DNA from: an uncultured Oribacterium sp.
GTDB taxonomy: Bacteria > Bacillota > Clostridia > Lachnospirales > Lachnospiraceae
NCBI GenBank assembly: GCA_900772695.1
Contig: CAAGRO010000310.1
Coordinates: 1-7,393, forward strand
Direction of reading: 5' to 3'
DNA length: 7,393 bases
The translations under genes and the position numbers were made by a program. Positions 1 to 5,992 of the stretch are shown here, one piece after another. Below the pieces are notes generated by a model that worked only from the letters and a program-made list of their open reading frames with translations, was not told where the DNA came from and did no database searches. The first letter of the stretch is position 1; each line of letters starts with the position of its first letter.

Positions 1-1
1 G

Positions 2-328
2 GCGACCGAGCTGCTCGCTGCCTTCCTGGCGGTGGCAGCTGAAGAGGGGAGGGTGGTTCAGATGCCGTCTTTCAGTGAAGAAGCTTTGCTTCCGTCAGAG
101 GAATTCTGTTCAGATGAGGATGTATGCGAGGTGCGCAGGCCGGAGGTGTCCTGTGAGACGGCCTTCCGGGCGGCAGTGCTCGCCACTGCGTTCATGGGCA
201 TCGCCGGCGAAATCGCAGAGGAGACGGCTCCGCGTGGCAGCGGAAGCTACCACATCGCCCTCATCGACGCGCTGTCGACCATGACCGCAGAGGATGTTGC
301 AGGCAGGATTATACTTGAAGAGGTTTGA
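2..328 (+). CDS. thiM: Hydroxyethylthiazole kinase ThiM, C-terminal part (5' end outside window)
   Basis: ThiM phosphorylates 4-methyl-5-(2-hydroxyethyl)thiazole with ATP in the thiazole salvage branch of thiamine synthesis, in the cytoplasm. The frame is open from base 2 to the TGA at 326-328 and gives 108 residues. It begins ATELLAAFLAVAA, which fits the helix following the anion-hole/catalytic GxGC segment of ThiM (that segment lies just outside the window). It continues with the family signature MGIAGE (codons near 193-210), then a GSGSYHIALIDAL stretch and the closing TAEDV helix. Between the two conserved parts is an acidic, Cys-containing stretch of about 36 residues (bases 47-154), longer than the short connection usual in ThiM. 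The GTG at 32 is internal, not a start. No other thi gene is visible beside it, and its nearest clear terminator is at 578-608. Confidence 0.88.
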   Translation, partial: ATELLAAFLAVAAEEGRVVQMPSFSEEALLPSEEFCSDEDVCEVRRPEVSCETAFRAAVLATAFMGIAGEIAEETAPRGSGSYHIALIDALSTMTAEDVAGRIILEEV

Positions 329-420
329 TCTGGCCTGTTGACTATTTCTTCAGATAAACGATTTATACATTGTCGATTTGTAATGTGAAAACTGAGGCGA
401 AAGTATAGGACATATAAAAA

Positions 421-608
421 AGACTTGGAAACTGCGTCCTTGAGCGCGATGGCGGTGGACTGTCCGGCAGTCCGAGGGTTGCACCTCTAGGAAACATGAA
501 CGGAAATCATACGAAAAATAACCGGTTTCCGCCATTTATAAACACTTATTATTTGTAAAATAACCTCAGATTAACGTAAACACAGATTCTTCGCAATCTG
601 TGTTTTTT
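421..608 (+). ncRNA. Candidate structured RNA (unassigned leader or small RNA) ending in an intrinsic terminator
   Basis: The 367 bases between thiM and cstA hold no gene with a ribosome binding site, but they fold well on the plus strand. ATGGCGG (449-455) pairs perfectly with CCGCCAT (529-535) and closes a multi-branch junction. Inside it, GGACTG (457-462) pairs with CAGTCC (468-473), and GAGG (474-477) pairs with CCTC (484-487). GGAAAC occurs twice (427-432 and 490-495), and either copy could pair with GTTTCC at 525-530, suggesting alternative folds. The unit ends in the terminator at 578-608. A weak promoter candidate is TTGACT at 338-343, without a good -10 box. I do not recognise the fold as TPP, SAM, lysine, glycine, ykkC, GEMM or T-box. 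It could be a cis-acting leader of cstA, a free small RNA, or only the thiM 3' UTR. Confidence 0.33.
578..608 (+). terminator. Intrinsic terminator upstream of cstA
   Basis: AAACACAGATT (578-588) and AATCTGTGTTT (595-605) form an 11-bp stem with a CTTCGC loop, followed by a T run ending at 608. It ends transcripts coming from thiM or from the candidate RNA at 421-577. A second CAGATT at 567-572 could compete for the same AATCTG partner, so an attenuator role is possible. Confidence 0.85.
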
Positions 609-622
609 ATTGCGAAAAACGA

Positions 623-651
623 TTGACAAGTCCGAAACATGGTTGTAAAAC
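623..651 (+). promoter_or_regulatory. Probable sigma-A promoter of cstA
   Basis: A perfect TTGACA at 623-628 is followed after 17 bases by TAAAAC at 646-651 (four of six matches to TATAAT). It lies just downstream of the terminator and about 45 bases before the cstA start, which fits a dedicated promoter. An odd-centred palindrome AATTTCAGAAATT at 658-670 lies in the predicted 5' leader and could be an operator. The weak -10 box suggests an activator or another form of control. Confidence 0.5.
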
Positions 652-655
652 ATGG
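635..655 (+). repeat. Direct repeat AAACATGG in the cstA promoter
   Basis: AAACATGG occurs at 635-642 and again at 648-655, with a 13-bp period, across the spacer and -10 region of the predicted cstA promoter. A short tandem pair with this spacing is the layout used by LytTR-type response regulators. The Escherichia coli CstA-family pyruvate transporter BtsT is controlled by such a regulator (BtsR). The base sequence itself does not match a LytTR consensus that I can recall, so the link is inference only. Confidence 0.35.
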
Positions 656-695
656 AGAATTTCAGAAATTTTCATAACTAATGGGGGTTACTTGT

Positions 696-2441
696 ATGAA
701 CACACTTGTTATCGTATTGATCGCAGCTGTATGTCTCATAGCGGCGTATACGCTTTACGGACGCTGGCTCGCACATAAGTGGGGCATCGATCCACAGGCG
801 AAGACACCGGCCGTCAAGTATGAGGATGGCGAGGATTTCGTTCCGACCGACGGCTGGACCGTATTCAGCCACCAGTTTTCATCCATTGCAGGTGCAGGTC
901 CTGTCACCGGTGCGATTCAGGCCGCTGCGTTCGGCTGGCTTCCGGTACTTCTCTGGATCCTGCTCGGCGGCATCTTCTTCGGTGCGGTCACCGATTTCGG
1001 CGCGCTCTATGCAAGCGTGAAGAACGAGGGCCGTTCCATGGGTCTTCTCATCGAGAAGTACATCGGTAAGACCGGTCGTCGTCTCTTCCTCCTTTTCTGC
1101 TGGCTGTTCTGCTGCATCGTCATCGCCGCATTCGCCGACATGGTCGCTGGTACGTTCAATGCCTACACCGTGACCGATGGCGTCACTTCGCTGGCAGCTG
1201 CTGCAGATTCCAACTCTGCCGCCGGTATGGTGTCCATCATGTTCATGGTCTTTGCCGTCGTATACGGATTAATCCAGCGGAAGTGTAAGCTCACTGGCTG
1301 GAAGGAGGCCGTGATGGCCATCGTCTTCATCGTTCTCTGCTTCGCACTCGGCATGCAGTTCCCGCTCGTTGCCGGCAAGCAGACCTGGAGCTACATCACC
1401 TTCGTCTACATCTTCTTCGCTGCCGTCGCACCGATCTGGATCCTGAAGCAGCCGAGAGACTATATGACCACCTTCATGTTCATCGCGATGATCGCCTGCG
1501 CCGCTGTCGGCCTCCTCGTCGCACATCCGGCCATGAACCTTCCGGTCTTCACCGGCTTTAACAATGCGAAGTTAGGCACCATGTTCCCAATTCTTTTCGT
1601 TACGGTAGCCTGTGGTGCGGTTTCCGGCTTCCACAGCCTGGTTTCCTCCGGAACCTCTTCGAAGACCGTTTCCAACGAGAAGGATATGCTGAAGGTAGGT
1701 TATGGTGCCATGGTACTCGAGTCCCTGCTCGCTGTACTCGCACTCTGCGTCGCAGGTGCAGCAGCTGCAGCTGATGGAACACCGGCGGAGGGTACACCGT
1801 TCCAGATCTTCAGCCGTGGTGTCGCCGGCTTCATCTCGATGTTCGGCATCTCATCACATGTCGCAACCGTATTTATGACCATGTGCGTATCGGCACTTGC
1901 ACTGACAAGCCTCGATGCCGTCGCACGTATCGCACGTATGAGCTTCCAGGAGCTCTTCAGTGTCGATGATATGGAGCATGCCGAGGGCTGGAGAAAGCTC
2001 TTCTGCAACATCTACTTCTCCACGATCCTTACCCTCGTGTTCGGCTACATCCTCACGAAGGTCGGCTATGCCAACATCTGGCCGCTGTTCGGTTCCGCAA
2101 ACCAGCTCCTGTCCGCACTCGTACTGATCACGCTCTGCGTCTTCCTGAAGGTGACCGGCCGCAGCAATAAGATGCTCTTCCCGCCACTCATCATCATGCT
2201 CTGCGTGACCTTCACCGCACTGGTACAGCGTCTGATCGCGATGGTCAAGGCCATCCAGACCGCAGCTGCAGTTGCGATCCCGGCAGGTGAGACCACCTGG
2301 GGTGCCGTCTTCATCGCGAACGGCCTGCAGCTGATCATCGCTGTCCTCCTCATCATCCTCGGCCTCACCATCGTCGTGAACTCCGCAAAGAGCTACATCA
2401 ACTGCACTGCGGACCGCAAGGATGCGGCTGTGAACGCTTAA
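696..2441 (+). CDS. cstA: CstA-family carbon starvation transporter
   Basis: This is a polytopic inner-membrane transporter of the CstA family, whose characterised members import pyruvate (BtsT, CstA) or peptides during starvation, probably driven by proton symport. The protein has 581 residues, close to the shorter Gram-positive forms. Family signatures are visible: YGRWLAHKWGIDP near residue 20, SSIAGAGPVTG near 62-72, CGAVSGFHSLVSSGTSSKTV near 306-325, LTSLDAVARIAR near 403-415, and NIWPLFGSANQLL near 460-472. Hydrophobic helices run throughout. The start is placed at the ATG at 696 because GGGGG at 683-687 lies 8 bases upstream and MNTLVIVLIAA is the usual N-terminus; the ATG at 681 lacks a ribosome binding site. 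Codon use is strongly biased (ATC, CTC, TTC, CGT), which suggests high expression. The gene is probably monocistronic: a terminator lies before it and a long palindrome after it. The exact substrate is not predictable. Confidence 0.93.
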   Translation: MNTLVIVLIAAVCLIAAYTLYGRWLAHKWGIDPQAKTPAVKYEDGEDFVPTDGWTVFSHQFSSIAGAGPVTGAIQAAAFGWLPVLLWILLGGIFFGAVTDFGALYASVKNEGRSMGLLIEKYIGKTGRRLFLLFCWLFCCIVIAAFADMVAGTFNAYTVTDGVTSLAAAADSNSAAGMVSIMFMVFAVVYGLIQRKCKLTGWKEAVMAIVFIVLCFALGMQFPLVAGKQTWSYITFVYIFFAAVAPIWILKQPRDYMTTFMFIAMIACAAVGLLVAHPAMNLPVFTGFNNAKLGTMFPILFVTVACGAVSGFHSLVSSGTSSKTVSNEKDMLKVGYGAMVLESLLAVLALCVAGAAAAADGTPAEGTPFQIFSRGVAGFISMFGISSHVATVFMTMCVSALALTSLDAVARIARMSFQELFSVDDMEHAEGWRKLFCNIYFSTILTLVFGYILTKVGYANIWPLFGSANQLLSALVLITLCVFLKVTGRSNKMLFPPLIIMLCVTFTALVQRLIAMVKAIQTAAAVAIPAGETTWGAVFIANGLQLIIAVLLIILGLTIVVNSAKSYINCTADRKDAAVNA

Positions 2442-2454
2442 GCACGATGCTTAA

Positions 2455-2684
2455 TCAAGAGCCGGAGGGCCGGTGCCAGAAACACAGTACTCCGAGCTCG
2501 GAAGACTCTAAAATCCCATCCATAAGAAGTACTAAGCCCTCTGCAATCGCTGAGTTTTCTTGATGAAAACTCAGTGTTGCAGAGGGTGTTAAGGAAAAAT
2601 CACTCTAAGTACTTCTAATGGATGGGATTTTGATTCTTCACGAGCTCTCCGTAGGGTTTCTGGCGCCGGCCCTCCGGCTTTTGA
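2455..2684. repeat. Long nested imperfect palindrome (MITE-like element or giant 3' hairpin)
   Basis: Almost the whole stretch folds back on itself. AGCCGGAGGGCCGG (2460-2473) pairs with 2666-2679 without mismatch. After one T-G position, GCCAGAAAC (2475-2483) pairs with 2656-2664. Further in, GAGCTCG (2494-2500) pairs with 2641-2647, AAAATCCCATCCAT (2510-2523) with 2618-2631, AGAAGTACT (2525-2533) with 2608-2616, CCCTCTGCAA (2537-2546) with 2577-2586, and CTGAGTTTTC (2550-2559) with 2565-2574, leaving a TTGAT loop. Small internal loops separate the arms, and the only large asymmetric bulge is 2587-2604. TCAA/TTGA extends the tips with one extra base. No coding frame and no clear target-site duplication are seen. 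The right end reads GGCTTTTG, so the transcript could stop here and the element may serve as the cstA terminator. Confidence 0.85.
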
Positions 2685-2695
2685 CGAAAATTAGT

Positions 2696-2736
2696 TAAAT
2701 TGTCAATGCACTTATCAAGAATGCATTGACAATTTA
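2696..2736. promoter_or_regulatory. Perfect inverted repeat overlapping the -35 box of the feoA promoter
   Basis: TAAATTGTCAATGCA (2696-2710) is the exact reverse complement of 2722-2736, separated by 11 bases. The right arm contains the TTGACA of the feoA promoter, so a dimeric protein bound here would cover the -35 box. There is no T run after it, which makes a terminator less likely. The sequence is not a classical Fur box. Confidence 0.6.
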
Positions 2737-2753
2737 CGGTCTGGTGCTAAAAT
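2726..2753 (+). promoter_or_regulatory. Extended -10 sigma-A promoter of feoA and the c-di-GMP gene
   Basis: TTGACA at 2726-2731 is followed by a 16-base spacer and TAAAAT at 2748-2753, with an extended -10 TG at 2745-2746. Transcription would begin near 2760, about 50 bases before feoA. The -35 box lies within the right arm of the 2696-2736 inverted repeat. Confidence 0.72.
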
Positions 2754-2762
2754 TACGCCGTG

Positions 2763-2782
2763 TAGTTAGTATGAGCTAACTA
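2763..2782 (+). promoter_or_regulatory. Palindrome at the predicted transcription start of feoA (possible metal-regulator operator)
   Basis: TAGTTAG (2763-2769) and CTAACTA (2776-2782) are perfect inverted arms around TATGAG, just downstream of the predicted transcription start. The half-site resembles the TTAGGTTAG/CTAACC arms bound by DtxR-family iron repressors, but the 6-base centre is longer than in the classical DtxR site. In RNA it would form a 5'-terminal hairpin. An iron-dependent operator before an iron-transport gene is plausible but unproven. Confidence 0.42.
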
Positions 2783-2812
2783 TGAACGGACATCACAGTG
2801 GAGGGAATTTCT

Positions 2813-3028
2813 ATGCCATTAAATATCGTGGATAATGGTGTGCGCTATACGATTCAGAAGATCCTGGGGAAGGAGAAGGCGCGGCATCATCTGGAGAGCC
2901 TCGGTTTCGTTCCGGGCTCGTCTGTGCAGGTTCTGTCTCGCTTCAATGGCTACTTCGTGGTTCATGTGAAGGAGACCAAGGTCGGAATCGATGAGTCGTA
3001 TGCGAAGATGATCATCGTCAGCTGCTGA
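2813..3028 (+). CDS. feoA: FeoA-domain protein (ferrous iron transport accessory)
   Basis: FeoA is a small cytoplasmic SH3-like protein that assists the FeoB ferrous-iron permease. This one has 71 residues, the usual size of stand-alone FeoA. The family core LESLGFVPGSSVQVLSRFNG near residues 26-45 is followed by the beta strands FVVHVKETKVGID and a closing AKMIIV. The ATG at 2813 is chosen because GGAGGG at 2800-2805 lies 7 bases upstream and MPLNIVDNG is the customary beginning; the GTG at 2798 has no ribosome binding site of its own. No feoB follows: the next gene is a GGDEF-EAL protein 37 bases downstream, with no terminator between. Cotranscription from the promoter at 2726-2753 is likely. 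Orphan FeoA copies can also act as regulators or partners of a distant FeoB; the role here is open. Confidence 0.88.
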   Translation: MPLNIVDNGVRYTIQKILGKEKARHHLESLGFVPGSSVQVLSRFNGYFVVHVKETKVGIDESYAKMIIVSC

Positions 3029-3065
3029 TGCTGTCCGAATAATGCATGAAGGATAAAATATATAA

Positions 3066-5012
3066 ATGAAAAAACAGGATCATATGACCGGCTACTGCTA
3101 TATCCTCCTTTCACTGCTTGCCCTGAGCTTCGGTGGGGCACTGGTGCTTGTGTATCTCTCACGCCTGCCGCAGGGTCCGGTGACGCTCATGCGCCATCTG
3201 CAGCTCGGCGAGCTTCTGGTGCTGGCTGGTGCCATCGCGGTTCTTCTCAATCTGGTGAGCTTCCTTAAAGAGATTTCAGCGAAGGCCTTCACGGATGTGA
3301 CGGGTGTGCGGGATAAAAAAGCGCTGGAAAAGCATCTTCTGGAGCTGCAGGAGCGGAGTGATACTCTGAACATCGGCATCATGATGTTCGATCTGAACGG
3401 GCTCAAGTGGGTCAATGACAACTACGGTCACGAGCGTGGCGACGAGTTCATACAGGCATTTGCCTCCTATCTTACGCGTATTCTGAACAGTGACAGCTTT
3501 CTCGCCCGCTTCGGCGGTGATGAATTCGTAATCATCCAGGAGCATACGACGCCGGAAATGCTGGAGGCGATGGAGGGACATCTTCGGACGCTGGTGGAGC
3601 AGTATAACCAGGGAAGTGTACTCCCGCTGAGCTATGCCGTTGGCTGGGAAGTGAGCTATAAGAATCATTATTATCTGATGGAGGACCTTCTCCGGACCGC
3701 GGACCAGAATATGTACCTCGACAAGAGCCGGAAGAAGCAGGGACGCGGAGACCGGCGCGTACGGATTCCGGAAGGCCGGCACTCCTTCCCGCTGATCTCG
3801 GAAGAGACCCTCATTGCGAAGATCGAGTCTATGCTGCATACGCATCGAAGCTACCTTCTCGCGGTTCATGACATCGAAAATTTCCACTTCATTAATGATA
3901 CCTTCGGCTATCAGATGGGCAATCAGGTGCTGGACGAGTTCTATCAGAAGATGCGGAAGGATGAGGAGATTCTCTTCATCTGTCGCTATCACTCCGACAT
4001 CTTTCTCTCTATCACCGACATCACGGATATCGGCGAGGAGACGGCGTTAAAGAGAACACAGGCGCGGTGCAATCGTATCGCAGAAGCATTGACAAAGGCC
4101 TACCCGATCGGAAACTGCGTCATCGATATCGGCGCCTGTCGTATGGAGGAGGGCGGACTCAGCGCGGAAGAGTACATCTCCCGGGCGAATCTCGCGTGCC
4201 ATACGGCGAAGAAAAACTATGGACACCTCTGCTACTACACGGAGGAGATGGCGGCGGCAGAGCAGGAGCGGGCGCGCATCATTCAGTCCTTCCCGGCTGC
4301 GCTGAAGAATCAGGAGTTCCAGCTCTACTTTCAGCCGAAGGTTGACAGAAAGAGGAACATCGTGAGCGCCGAGGTGCTGGTGCGCTGGCAGCTGCCGGAT
4401 GGCTCACTCCGTGCACCGGACAGCTTCATTCCGCTTCTTGAGCATACTGGCGAGATCGTGCAGCTCGATTACTATATGTATGAAAGAAGCTTCGCCTGGA
4501 TGGCCGCACATCCGGGCACGCTTCCGCTTTCGCTCAATGTCTCCCCTGTCCATTTCGCACATCCGCGGCAGTTCATGAAGACGATCACAGAGCTTATGGC
4601 ACGCTATCAGGTCGATCCGGACCGCGTCATCCTCGAGATCACGGAGGGCTGCTATATCCGGAACACCGAGGTGGTCAATCAGGTGATTCACGAGCTGCAT
4701 CAGCAGCACATCCGTATCTCGATGGACGATTTCGGCTCCGGCTATTCATCCCTCGGAAGCCTGAAGGACATCAACTTCGACGAAATCAAGATTGACCGGA
4801 AATTCGTAGCGGACGGCCTGAGCGAACGGGGAGAAATCGTCCTGCAGGAAATCTTCCGTGTTTTAAAGCGCCTGAATAAGCGCATCGTCTGTGAAGGCGT
4901 CGAAACGAACGAGGTGCGGGATTTCGTCGTGCAGGCCGGCTGTGATGAAATCCAGGGCTATCTGTACTATCGACCGATGCCGGAAGAAGAATTCGACGCA
5001 CTCCTCGGATGA
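3066..5012 (+). CDS. Membrane-bound GGDEF / degenerate GGDEF / EAL cyclic-di-GMP enzyme
   Basis: The 648-residue protein probably makes and/or degrades cyclic di-GMP at the inner face of the membrane. Two hydrophobic helices (about residues 10-31 and 47-67) flank a short loop and anchor it. The first GGDEF domain (about 75-230) has FDLNGLKWVNDNYGH with D109 and an intact GGDEF at 150-154; the usual RxxD inhibitory site is replaced by NSDS (141-144). A second GGDEF-like fold (about 245-395) has HSDIF at 309-313 in place of GGDEF and should be inactive. The EAL domain (about 405-648) carries EVL (436-438) for EAL, N491, E524, DDFG (554-557), K575, EGVET (610-614) and Q630, so the metal and catalytic residues of a phosphodiesterase appear complete. 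GAAGGAT at 3048-3053 precedes the ATG by 12 bases, a slightly long spacing. The gene probably shares the feoA transcript. Net direction of activity cannot be told from sequence. Confidence 0.92.
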   Translation: MKKQDHMTGYCYILLSLLALSFGGALVLVYLSRLPQGPVTLMRHLQLGELLVLAGAIAVLLNLVSFLKEISAKAFTDVTGVRDKKALEKHLLELQERSDTLNIGIMMFDLNGLKWVNDNYGHERGDEFIQAFASYLTRILNSDSFLARFGGDEFVIIQEHTTPEMLEAMEGHLRTLVEQYNQGSVLPLSYAVGWEVSYKNHYYLMEDLLRTADQNMYLDKSRKKQGRGDRRVRIPEGRHSFPLISEETLIAKIESMLHTHRSYLLAVHDIENFHFINDTFGYQMGNQVLDEFYQKMRKDEEILFICRYHSDIFLSITDITDIGEETALKRTQARCNRIAEALTKAYPIGNCVIDIGACRMEEGGLSAEEYISRANLACHTAKKNYGHLCYYTEEMAAAEQERARIIQSFPAALKNQEFQLYFQPKVDRKRNIVSAEVLVRWQLPDGSLRAPDSFIPLLEHTGEIVQLDYYMYERSFAWMAAHPGTLPLSLNVSPVHFAHPRQFMKTITELMARYQVDPDRVILEITEGCYIRNTEVVNQVIHELHQQHIRISMDDFGSGYSSLGSLKDINFDEIKIDRKFVADGLSERGEIVLQEIFRVLKRLNKRIVCEGVETNEVRDFVVQAGCDEIQGYLYYRPMPEEEFDALLG

Positions 5013-5107
5013 AAAGATATAGGCGAGTTGTCGCGCGTCGGCACATGAAAAGACCTGTGCGGACAGAGTGACATGACGCCAGACGAAATGTATGTGTGCG
5101 GTAGGAT

Positions 5108-5171
5108 GGCAGAAAGGCCACCACATCACTGGAATCGTATCCGGTGATGTGGTGGCCTCTTGTATTTCTGC
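5108..5171 (+). terminator. Long stem-loop after the GGDEF-EAL gene, in a convergent intergenic region
   Basis: AGGCCACCACATCAC (5115-5129) pairs perfectly with 5144-5158. Allowing one T-G pair, the stem grows to 18 bp around the loop AATCGTAT. GCAGAAA (5109-5115) and TTTCTGC (5165-5171) can extend the base. No clear T run follows on either strand, so it may be a weak or bidirectional terminator, an mRNA-stabilising 3' hairpin, or a dispersed repeat. It starts about 100 bases after the stop codon. The rest of 5013-5322 shows only small imperfect hairpins (for example CGGGCAG 5218-5224 with CTGTCCG 5232-5238) and no gene. Confidence 0.5.
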
Positions 5172-5322
5172 TGCCGTTCGGGTAGAATCAGTGTATCTGA
5201 CAAATAGGTGTCGATCACGGGCAGGATTCTTCTGTCCGGTTCTCAAAAATTTAAAACTTCATAATGAACGCAAGGTATCACCATGCGTGCAGAAGCTGCG
5301 TCTTCGTGTCGTATGAAACTGC

Positions 5323-5355
5323 AAAAAAAGAGCGCCGCGGTATGCGACACTCTTT
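5323..5355 (-). terminator. Intrinsic terminator of thiT
   Basis: Read on the minus strand, AAAGAGTGTCGC (5355-5344) pairs with GCGGCGCTCTTT (5338-5327) through Watson-Crick and two G-U pairs around the loop ATACC. The T run continues to 5323. It lies 22 bases after the thiT stop codon and is a textbook rho-independent terminator. Confidence 0.88.
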
Positions 5356-5377
5356 ATCGTGTTAAGCATTACATGAA

Positions 5378-5911
5378 TTACTGCAGTGCACTGCGCTTCG
5401 TGCGCTGGATGGCGTCGGACATCGCCGGGATCGAAAGGATGATCAGGGTGATGACGGCCTCTGCGCCGATGTAGATCAGGTTGTATACAGCGGAGTACGC
5501 TGCCGGATTCCAGCCCTCCCACGCATACTCGCCGAAGAAAACCCAGCCGCTCAGGAATGCGAAGAAGAAACGACCGATGCAGGCTGCGATGTAGCCGAGG
5601 CGGAGACCGTTCTTACGGCTTGCGAAGAAACCGGAAATGCCGAATGCACCGAAGGCGAAGACATAATCGAGAATCGCCTGTACCGGTGTAAGTACGTATG
5701 GGTCAATGATGAACTGCAGGATACCATAGGCTACACCCGCCGCGATACCGATCGCCGGACCGAAAAAGAAGCCAGGCAGCATCGCGAAGAGCATCGAGCA
5801 CAGGGTGATGGAGCCGCCGGTCGGGAACTCGAACACCTTGATCATCGAGGTGACCGTCGCAAGTGCGATACATACCGCACAGTAAACCAGAACCTTAACA
5901 TTTTTAGACAT
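5378..5911 (-). CDS. thiT: Thiamine ECF transporter substrate-binding subunit ThiT
   Basis: ThiT is the membrane S component that binds thiamine for an energy-coupling-factor transporter; the shared EcfA/EcfA'/EcfT module must be encoded elsewhere. The 177-residue protein is almost entirely hydrophobic, compatible with six helices. It shows ThiT-type features: FPTGGSITLCSMLFAMLPG near 29-47, GVAYGILQFIIDPYVLTPVQ near 59-78, LDYVFAF near 81-87, and aromatic residues with YSAVYN near 139-144, where thiamine-contacting residues lie in this family. The start is placed at 5911 because AGGAGG (5924-5919) stands 7 bases upstream; the ATG at 5935 would put that ribosome binding site inside the gene. 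The gene is monocistronic, with its own promoter, TPP riboswitch and terminator. Its function is strongly supported by the riboswitch. Confidence 0.94.
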   Translation of the reverse strand: MSKNVKVLVYCAVCIALATVTSMIKVFEFPTGGSITLCSMLFAMLPGFFFGPAIGIAAGVAYGILQFIIDPYVLTPVQAILDYVFAFGAFGISGFFASRKNGLRLGYIAACIGRFFFAFLSGWVFFGEYAWEGWNPAAYSAVYNLIYIGAEAVITLIILSIPAMSDAIQRTKRSALQ

Positions 5912-5992
5912 AAAAAAACCTCCTTTGAATCGCACGGATTTTCCGTGACTTGGTCAGGAGGGGCAGAATAAAACAGCAGAAAAATGCTGTCA
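5912..5992 (-). promoter_or_regulatory. Expression platform of the thiT riboswitch (Shine-Dalgarno sequestration)
   Basis: On the minus strand CCTCCT (5961-5956) is the exact complement of the thiT ribosome binding site AGGAGG (5924-5919). Between them CACGGA (5947-5942) and TCCGTG (5938-5933) make a hairpin that brings the two together. GCCCCT (5964-5959), overlapping the anti-Shine-Dalgarno bases, is complementary to AGGGGC (6071-6066) at the 5' end of the aptamer. This gives a plausible two-state switch. A short hairpin, ACAGCA (5990-5985) with TGCTGT (5978-5973) followed by TTTA, might add weak termination. Confidence 0.62.

Noticed and set aside
350..535. 61-codon minus-strand frame in the thiM-cstA gap
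   Set aside because: No Shine-Dalgarno sequence precedes it and the region is better explained by a folded plus-strand RNA.
329..608. T-box or c-di-GMP (GEMM) riboswitch before cstA
   Set aside because: The T-box GGGTGGNACCGCG block and the GEMM core blocks are absent; GGGTTGCACC at 477-485 is only a superficial resemblance.
610..628. CcpA cre site overlapping the cstA -35 box
   Set aside because: The AAACG core and TGACA are present, but the spacing does not match the TGNAANCGNWWNCA pattern.
681..695. Upstream ATG as the cstA start
   Set aside because: The only good ribosome binding site (GGGGG at 683-687) lies downstream of it and fits the ATG at 696, which gives the usual CstA N-terminus.
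3276..3992. Long open frame on the minus strand (238 codons) inside the GGDEF-EAL gene
   Set aside because: It is antisense to a clear GGDEF coding region, has no ribosome binding site or recognisable domain, and reflects codon composition of the real gene.
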